This document shows positions 31,807-36,975 of a DNA stretch of 36,975 nt, piece by piece (position 1 is the stretch's first letter; the number at the start of each line of letters is the position of its first letter). The notes below the pieces were generated by a model. The model was given only the letters and a program-made list of their open reading frames with translations, searched no databases and had not been told where the DNA came from. A program made the translations under genes and the position numbers. This DNA is from an uncultured Flavobacteriaceae bacterium (lineage in GTDB: Bacteria; Bacteroidota; Bacteroidia; Flavobacteriales; Flavobacteriaceae): positions 1 to 36,975 of the forward strand of contig CANMLX010000042.1 of NCBI GenBank assembly GCA_947498845.1. Reading direction: 5' to 3'.

Positions 31807-32940
31807 ATGAAAAAATCAATGACAACATTTTTGCTCTTTTTTATTTTCACTATTTCTCATTCTTATGCGCAATACGAAATACAAGGAGCTATTAATGCCT
31901 CAATAGGAGAAGAGCATGAATATAAATATCTCGGTTTTGCTCCTGCAAAATTATACATTGACCCTGGAGTTGCTACATTTACTAGAATTACGTCTGGCAT
32001 TAAAGTAATTTGGACCAAAGAAGGAAAACACAAAGTAGCATTAAGAATAGGAAGCATGGAAGTTTACAATATCTCTGTTACAGTAGCTGGGGGACTAAAT
32101 AAAATATATGGCCCCACCACACCTACCCTTGGAGTAGCAAGTGATTATGCATATGTTGGAAATACTTCTTCAGGAACTATTAAAATTAATCCAGCAAATT
32201 CAGGTCTTATCGTAGAAAGGAATAAATCTTCAATAAAAATACTTTGGAATAAAACTGGTCCAAAAACTGTAGAGCTATGGTATGGTACTATGAAAATTCA
32301 TTCACTCTTGGTAAATGTATTGGAAGCTGGCATATATGGTTCTACACAATCTAAAATAGGTAAAGAAACAGAATATAGATATAAAAATGGAACAGTAGGA
32401 ATTATTAAAGTTAATCCAGAAAGCGCTGGCATTGTTACTAAAACTTCTACAGGGGCAAAGGTTTTTTGGAAAAGTGTGGGTAAACACAAAGTTGAATTAT
32501 TAGGTTTTTACGATACCTACACAGTTCCAGTAAACGTAACACATGGAATATGGGAATATAATAAAGACAAGGTTTCTTATTATGGAAAAGTTGGTATTGG
32601 TACTACTAATCCTGATGCAGAGCTTACGGTTAAAGGTAAAATACATTCCACATCTCTTGATATTGACGGTATGACACACTGTGAAGAAATTTTAGTTGAT
32701 ACAAATGTAGCATCTGTTCCTGATTATGTTTTTGAACAGGATTATAAGCTTCTTTCTCTAGAAGAAATCAAAGCATACATAAAAACAAATAAACATCTTC
32801 CTGAAGTGCCTTCTGCTAAAGAAATGGCTAAATCTGGCATAAAAATAAAAGAGATGAATTTATTATTACTTAAAAAGATTGAAGAATTAACACTCTATGT
32901 GATTAAGCTTCAAGAAGACATTAAAGAACTAAAGAAGTAA
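31807..32940 (+). CDS. Secreted protein with three Ig-like repeats and a Bacteroidetes C-terminal domain
   Basis: Function unknown; probably a cell-surface or secreted structural protein. The 377-aa product has a Sec signal (1-22, SHSYAQ). Three repeats of about 75 aa follow (23-95, 96-172, 173-247), each ending with a W-T/N-K-x-G-x-K-V-x-L core and a VNV-like strand. Then come KVGIGTTNPDAELTVKGKI (about 263-281) and a C-terminal domain (about 300-377) ending in a coiled-coil heptad pattern LLLLKKIEELTLYVIKLQED. The tail resembles a domain common at the ends of Bacteroidetes surface proteins. The next gene starts 4 bp later. A broken copy of this C-terminal domain lies at 34742-35134. Confidence 0.8.
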   Translation: MKKSMTTFLLFFIFTISHSYAQYEIQGAINASIGEEHEYKYLGFAPAKLYIDPGVATFTRITSGIKVIWTKEGKHKVALRIGSMEVYNISVTVAGGLNKIYGPTTPTLGVASDYAYVGNTSSGTIKINPANSGLIVERNKSSIKILWNKTGPKTVELWYGTMKIHSLLVNVLEAGIYGSTQSKIGKETEYRYKNGTVGIIKVNPESAGIVTKTSTGAKVFWKSVGKHKVELLGFYDTYTVPVNVTHGIWEYNKDKVSYYGKVGIGTTNPDAELTVKGKIHSTSLDIDGMTHCEEILVDTNVASVPDYVFEQDYKLLSLEEIKAYIKTNKHLPEVPSAKEMAKSGIKIKEMNLLLLKKIEELTLYVIKLQEDIKELKK

Positions 32941-32944
32941 TAAA

Positions 32945-34741
32945 ATGAAATTTAAGATATTAATATTACCATTGATTTTACTGTTTTTTACAGTTAGTCT
33001 AGGATTTAGTCAAACAGGAATACCTTTTAAAGAACTAAAAAGTATTGATGATGAGCTACTTGGTTTTTACAAACACTATTCGCAATTAGGAGATATATCC
33101 AATTTATCTAATCAGTTTGCTGCGTGTTTTGCCGTAGCAAAAAATGGAAATTTGGTATACAATAGGTGTGTTGGTGTTTCTGGTTTTCGTCTTTTTAATG
33201 GGTTTATTTCTTCAAAAACTTCAGATAGAATACGCCTTGCCAGTATTACTAAAGTTGTTACTGTACACGCTATCAAAAAACTTGTGGATAATGGTTCTCT
33301 AAAATATGATGATAAAATATTTGGTTCCAAAGGGATTTTAAAACATCTGTTAAATAACTGTTCAAATGTAGACTCTAGAGCTTGTGATATTACAGTTGCT
33401 GATCTAGTAAATCATAACAGTGGTCTAGGCAGGACAAGGGAAGATGCCCGTGGTAACAAACACAATATTGATGTTGGTTTTTGTGGCAATATATGGTCCT
33501 CTATTTATCGTAAACTAAAATTTGGTTTAGATTGGGATCCTGGAGAAACTAGATCTCCTATTCCTGCCACGGATGGGGGAACTATAAAATCATCTTATTC
33601 AAATGTTAGCTATTGGTTAGCTGGCCAAGTCATAGAAAAAATAACAGGAAAGACCTATGACAACTATGTCAGAGATAATATCCTGGGTCCAATTGGAGCA
33701 ACATCTTTTGGACTGACAACAGAGAACCATCCAAATGAAGTAAGTTATTTTGATAAAGATGCTTCTAATAATAACTGTAATAAAAACCTAACTTCTTTTG
33801 GAGGTATGGCTGCTACGGCTGAAGACGTTGTTAAAATGCGAGTAGCTTCATATTCTGGAGGATCAGGCAATGCCGATATCTCTTCATTAAATGTCTTGAA
33901 CATTCAAGGATCATATATAGCTCATGGAGGTTTATGGAATGGATCCAGAACCATGTTAGGTAATGTTAGACATAAAGGGGATTATTATAGTTTTGCTTTT
34001 TTGACTAGTACAAGGTATAACGGTAGAAAAGAAAATATAACAGGTTATTTTGGTAATACGGGTAAACTAAAAGATGTCTATTCCAGTGAAGTAAGAAATT
34101 TTGGATACAAAATTATTCCTACAATTTTAAATTGGCCTGATGTTGATATATTCGATTACATATATCTAGCTAACGAGCCTGCTATGACTAAAAATCTTAA
34201 CAAGCAAGTAAGAGGCGCTGTATTTGAAAACTGGGTGGCCAATAAAGGAAGTTCAACTAACCTGAGATATGATCGTTCGGTATCTATAAGATCAAGATTA
34301 CATATTAAACCTGGTGCTAGGTTGCATATTTACTCAAATTCGACTGCTTCGATTAGTCGTAAACTTTCTTCTAAAAAAACAGACTTGTTGAAGGAACCAG
34401 TAGAAGACAGGTCTTTAAATGAAGACTCATTTGTTACCTATAGTAAAGTTGAGGCGTATAAAGACGAACCAGACCTAGGAATCAATCAAAGTATTTTTTT
34501 CTACCCAAACCCATCAAAAGGAAAAGTTAAATTACTACTTAGTGAATCAATAATAAAAGATAAGAATAAGACATTGAATATTTATAGCCTGGATGGAAGA
34601 TTAGTCATGAGTTTATATTCTTCAGAAATACAAAATAATATGGAGTTATCATTAGAGCATATAAAAGGGCACCAAGTTTTACTAGTTAAACTTCAGTTAT
34701 CAAATCAATTAATCACTAAACGATTATTAATTGTTAATTAA
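32945..34741 (+). CDS. Serine hydrolase (beta-lactamase/DD-peptidase fold) with T9SS signal
   Basis: Exported serine hydrolase of the class C beta-lactamase/esterase superfamily. The 598-aa product has a Sec signal (1-22). Active-site residues are Ser100 and Lys103 in LASITKVV, Tyr218 in SYSNVS (Y-x-N), and His327 in AHGGLW (H-x-G). A segment at about 410-465 (RSRLHIKPGARLHIYSNS) looks like a beta-helix spacer. Residues 515-598 fit a type A type IX secretion sorting domain (FFYPNPSKGKVKLLL; LNIYSLDGRLV). Extra cysteines (61, 75, 139, 147, 180, 278) may form disulfides. It is cotranscribed with the repeat protein. The natural substrate is unknown. Confidence 0.88.
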   Translation: MKFKILILPLILLFFTVSLGFSQTGIPFKELKSIDDELLGFYKHYSQLGDISNLSNQFAACFAVAKNGNLVYNRCVGVSGFRLFNGFISSKTSDRIRLASITKVVTVHAIKKLVDNGSLKYDDKIFGSKGILKHLLNNCSNVDSRACDITVADLVNHNSGLGRTREDARGNKHNIDVGFCGNIWSSIYRKLKFGLDWDPGETRSPIPATDGGTIKSSYSNVSYWLAGQVIEKITGKTYDNYVRDNILGPIGATSFGLTTENHPNEVSYFDKDASNNNCNKNLTSFGGMAATAEDVVKMRVASYSGGSGNADISSLNVLNIQGSYIAHGGLWNGSRTMLGNVRHKGDYYSFAFLTSTRYNGRKENITGYFGNTGKLKDVYSSEVRNFGYKIIPTILNWPDVDIFDYIYLANEPAMTKNLNKQVRGAVFENWVANKGSSTNLRYDRSVSIRSRLHIKPGARLHIYSNSTASISRKLSSKKTDLLKEPVEDRSLNEDSFVTYSKVEAYKDEPDLGINQSIFFYPNPSKGKVKLLLSESIIKDKNKTLNIYSLDGRLVMSLYSSEIQNNMELSLEHIKGHQVLLVKLQLSNQLITKRLLIVN

Positions 34742-35134
34742 TGATTCTCGTATTAGTAGATACAGCTTTGTAAACCATGGCTCAATTTCGTGGATGTAAA
34801 ATAGAGTGTGTCGTATTAAAATAAATTTTTAGAATAGCCATTTGGATAAAATTAGTTAATACAGGAATTAATTTAAAAGACATGAATTTATTCTTACTTA
34901 AGAAGATTGAAGAATTAACGCTTCATACAATTATACCAATTTTGCTATAACATGAGGCATAAATAATTTGAATTATTTTACAGGAGTTCAAAGCATAAAA
35001 ATCAAGCATAGTATTAGCTACGGTTTATTTTTTTAATGCAGAAATCATGTAAAAGAAACGAATTATATGTCGCATTTTACGGTAGAATTGGTATTAGATT
35101 ACAGGAAGAAATTAATGAACTTAAGAAACTATAA
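34742..35134 (+). pseudogene. Remnant of a second repeat protein's C-terminal domain, split by a MITE
   Basis: ILV..VDT (34742-34770) matches EILVDTN of the upstream repeat protein. GINLKDMNLFLLKKIEELTL (about 34863-34922) matches GIKIKEMNLLLLKKIEELTL. The frame then meets the MITE. After it, LQEEINELKKL and TAA (35099-35134) match LQEDIKELKK. Removing the element with one TTA restores one continuous frame (HTIRLQEEI). Upstream parts of the gene are lost. It directly abuts the next hydrolase gene (TAAATG), just as the intact pair is nearly joined. Confidence 0.85.
34934..35093. mobile_element. 160-bp MITE (TACCAATT), TSD TTA
   Basis: Ends TACCAATT and AATTGGTA, with imperfect inverted similarity continuing for about 35 bp (TACCAATTtTGC against TACCAATTcTAC, then AACATGAGGCAT against AAAATGCGACAT). 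It is flanked by TTA at 34931-34933 and 35094-35096. Its core GCATAGTATTAGCTACGGTTT followed by T-run resembles the core of the 472-bp element. No ORF. It interrupts the C-terminal remnant described at 34742-35134. Confidence 0.88.
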
Positions 35135-36865
35135 ATGAAGCTTAAAACCTTAGTAATACTATTGATAATATGCTTGAGTTTTGAGATGTATTCTCAGAAG
35201 TTTGATGGAATTTATCATAAAGAGACTGAAACTATAGATAGTAAAATTAAAACGTTTTATAATCGTTGGGAAAATTTAATAGGTCCATTTGCAATTCAGA
35301 TGGCGATTGCTAAAAACGGAAAGTTGGTTTACCATAGAAGTTATGGTTATGCAACGCATAATGGAGCTAATAGTATTGATGTTACAAATGATCATTGGTT
35401 TAGACTTGGCAGTGTAACAAAGACTATTACAGCTTCCGCTATAAATCATTTAGTTTCTAAAGGACTTATTAATTTCGACGATCAGGTTTTTGGAGTTAAT
35501 GGAATTCTAAATCAATATAATTACAGGAATATATCAGATTCTGATATATATAAAATAACGATTAGGAATTTGCTTGAGCATAAGATAGGTTCAGGAAGAG
35601 GAACCAAATTTGGTGGGTGTGAGTGTCATAATAAAAAATGCCCAGCAGATACCTCAATGGATGCTATAGTGCAACAATTTATAAATTGTTACAGACAAGA
35701 GGCAACGATTGGAGTGGATACCCATTATAGTAATGTTGCCTTTAATATACTGGCAAGAGTTATAGAAAAAGTAACTAGAACAAAGTATATTGATTACATC
35801 AAAAAAGTAGTTTTAGAGCCTTCTGGCGCTACTAATTTTAACTTAGGGATAACAGGAAAACGCTTACCTAATGAAGTTGCATACTATTTAAATCCAGAGC
35901 TCACTAAAGTGCCATTAATTAATGATGGAGGTGGAGATTTAGTAGCTACAGCTCATGATGTAGTAAGAAATTTAATTTCAATAGAACGAGCAGTAATAGT
36001 ATCCAATCCTCTTGTTGAAAAAATCACATATCCGAGTCATACTGTTGGAGCCCTAACTAACCATGGAGGAGCGCTGCCATATACTGCTAGATCTAGAATT
36101 GGTTACAGGGTAAATGGGAAGGATGTATATAATTTTGCAGTGCTTACTAGTTTGGCATCTTATTCAAAAGGTGTAGATACATTATATAATGGAGAAGTTA
36201 GCAAACTAATTTTTGGTATAGTAGATGAAATGAATACTTCTGGAAGTAATTGGCCTGAGATTGATATGATGGGAATGAAAGCCATAGAAAACAAATCGTA
36301 TAATAACACTTTAAAATCGTATAAACATGAAGGTTTTTATTTAAAGGATGTGACTATTGATAAAACTTCTAATATTTCTATGGAGGCTCAGGGAGCTATT
36401 GTTGTTAAAAACTCTTTTCGTGTTAAAAGAGGAGGTGTATTTAGAACAAAGGTTACTTCTCGAAATAAAAAGATTTCTAATGGAAAAACATCAAAGACAA
36501 AGTATTATACCGTAGAGAACAATGATGCAAAAAATATTAATTTCTTAGATGATTCATTTATCGTTAGCGAAGATTTCGATATATCTAAAACGTTAAGTAA
36601 AGATATGATTTCGGCCAATAATTTAATAATTACTAATCCATCCAATAATTATATGGATATTAAATTTCTTCTAAGAGATAATTCTAATTTAAAATTAACG
36701 ATCACTAATATTCATGGTATTATTGTTTTTGAGGATTTCGATTTTTCTTTGTCCAAGGGTTATAAGTCAAAACGGATAAATACTGTAACTCTTAAATCAG
36801 GTATTTATTTACTAAGAGCTGTTACCGACCAATTTGATGAGATTAGAAAAGTAATAATAAAATAA
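35135..36865 (+). CDS. Serine hydrolase paralogue with T9SS signal
   Basis: Second hydrolase of the same kind as the one at 32945-34741. The 576-aa product has a signal (1-20). Ser93 and Lys96 are in LGSVTKTIT, Tyr198 in HYSNVA, and His310 in NHGGAL. A cysteine-rich loop GGCECHNKKC (about 160-169) follows ITIRNLLEHKIGSG and is absent from the first copy. A beta-rich segment (about 395-445) and a C-terminal sorting domain (about 495-576, LKLTITNIHGIIVF; SGIYLLRAVTD) follow. The two copies are clearly related but diverged, so the duplication is old. Its own repeat-protein partner is decayed, yet this gene is intact. Confidence 0.87.
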   Translation: MKLKTLVILLIICLSFEMYSQKFDGIYHKETETIDSKIKTFYNRWENLIGPFAIQMAIAKNGKLVYHRSYGYATHNGANSIDVTNDHWFRLGSVTKTITASAINHLVSKGLINFDDQVFGVNGILNQYNYRNISDSDIYKITIRNLLEHKIGSGRGTKFGGCECHNKKCPADTSMDAIVQQFINCYRQEATIGVDTHYSNVAFNILARVIEKVTRTKYIDYIKKVVLEPSGATNFNLGITGKRLPNEVAYYLNPELTKVPLINDGGGDLVATAHDVVRNLISIERAVIVSNPLVEKITYPSHTVGALTNHGGALPYTARSRIGYRVNGKDVYNFAVLTSLASYSKGVDTLYNGEVSKLIFGIVDEMNTSGSNWPEIDMMGMKAIENKSYNNTLKSYKHEGFYLKDVTIDKTSNISMEAQGAIVVKNSFRVKRGGVFRTKVTSRNKKISNGKTSKTKYYTVENNDAKNINFLDDSFIVSEDFDISKTLSKDMISANNLIITNPSNNYMDIKFLLRDNSNLKLTITNIHGIIVFEDFDFSLSKGYKSKRINTVTLKSGIYLLRAVTDQFDEIRKVIIK

Positions 36866-36916
36866 TATAATAGAGGAAAAAGGAATAAAACTTTAATTAG
36901 GCTCATTCAGAATACT

Positions 36917-36944
36917 CAAAACCCTTGTAAATACGAGGGTTTTG
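36917..36944 (+). terminator. Intrinsic terminator after second hydrolase
   Basis: CAAAACCCT (36917-36925) and AGGGTTTTG (36936-36944) form a perfect 9-bp stem; GT and AC pair inside the loop as well. The T-rich tail is part of the stem's 3' arm. It is placed 50 bp after the hydrolase stop. Confidence 0.7.
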
Positions 36945-36975
36945 TCGTAAATTAAGGTAAATAAAAACCCCGAAA

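Overview
The window looks like a chromosome segment of a marine, agar-degrading member of the Flavobacteriaceae (Bacteroidetes). It is AT-rich, lacks Shine-Dalgarno sites, and its best promoter fits the Bacteroidetes form TTG-N19-TAnnTTTG. It encodes an AgaB-like GH16 agarase, a GH50 agarase, a GH2 lipoprotein, proteins with type IX secretion C-terminal signals, and a Bacteroidetes-type arginine pathway (N-acyl-ornithine transcarbamylase, ArgE-type deacylase, no argJ or classical argA).

Layout. (1) 235-3711, minus: GH50 and GH16 agarases, probably a two-gene unit for extracellular agar attack. (2) 4323-17281, minus: a 13-gene arginine/proline operon in transcription order GNAT, argG, argC, proC, argD, proA, proB, a 155-aa orphan, a second GNAT, argF', argB, argE, argH. 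Its promoter (17564-17593), an arginine-containing leader peptide (17387-17500) and a terminator-like hairpin (17351-17386) form a candidate attenuator. Most of the operon's spacers hold palindromes or tandem repeats. (3) 17730-19684: a membrane-anchored HTH regulator and a divergent methyltransferase. (4) 19685-20405: a nest of mobile mini-elements. (5) 20406-31292: a sugar locus. GH2, two xylose-isomerase-like TIM barrels, a Gfo/Idh/MocA oxidoreductase, an MFS transporter and an AraC regulator lie on the minus strand; a divergent GMC dehydrogenase and its small subunit lie on the plus strand. The gene set suggests oxidation and isomerisation of sugars or glycosides, perhaps through 3-keto intermediates. 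(6) 31293-36975: decayed remnants (GMC copy, IS982 transposase), then a repeat protein plus serine hydrolase pair, followed by a second serine hydrolase behind the remains of a second repeat protein.

Less expected observations: the arginine attenuator; a transcarbamylase specificity residue (Ala90) that points to succinylated intermediates; a MITE family ending in TACCAA with 3-bp TNA target duplications in four places, one splitting a gene remnant so cleanly that the pre-insertion frame can be restored; a nested 125-bp element with 10-bp target duplications; and a decayed duplication of the repeat-protein/hydrolase cassette. All calls come from reading the sequence; no database search was run.
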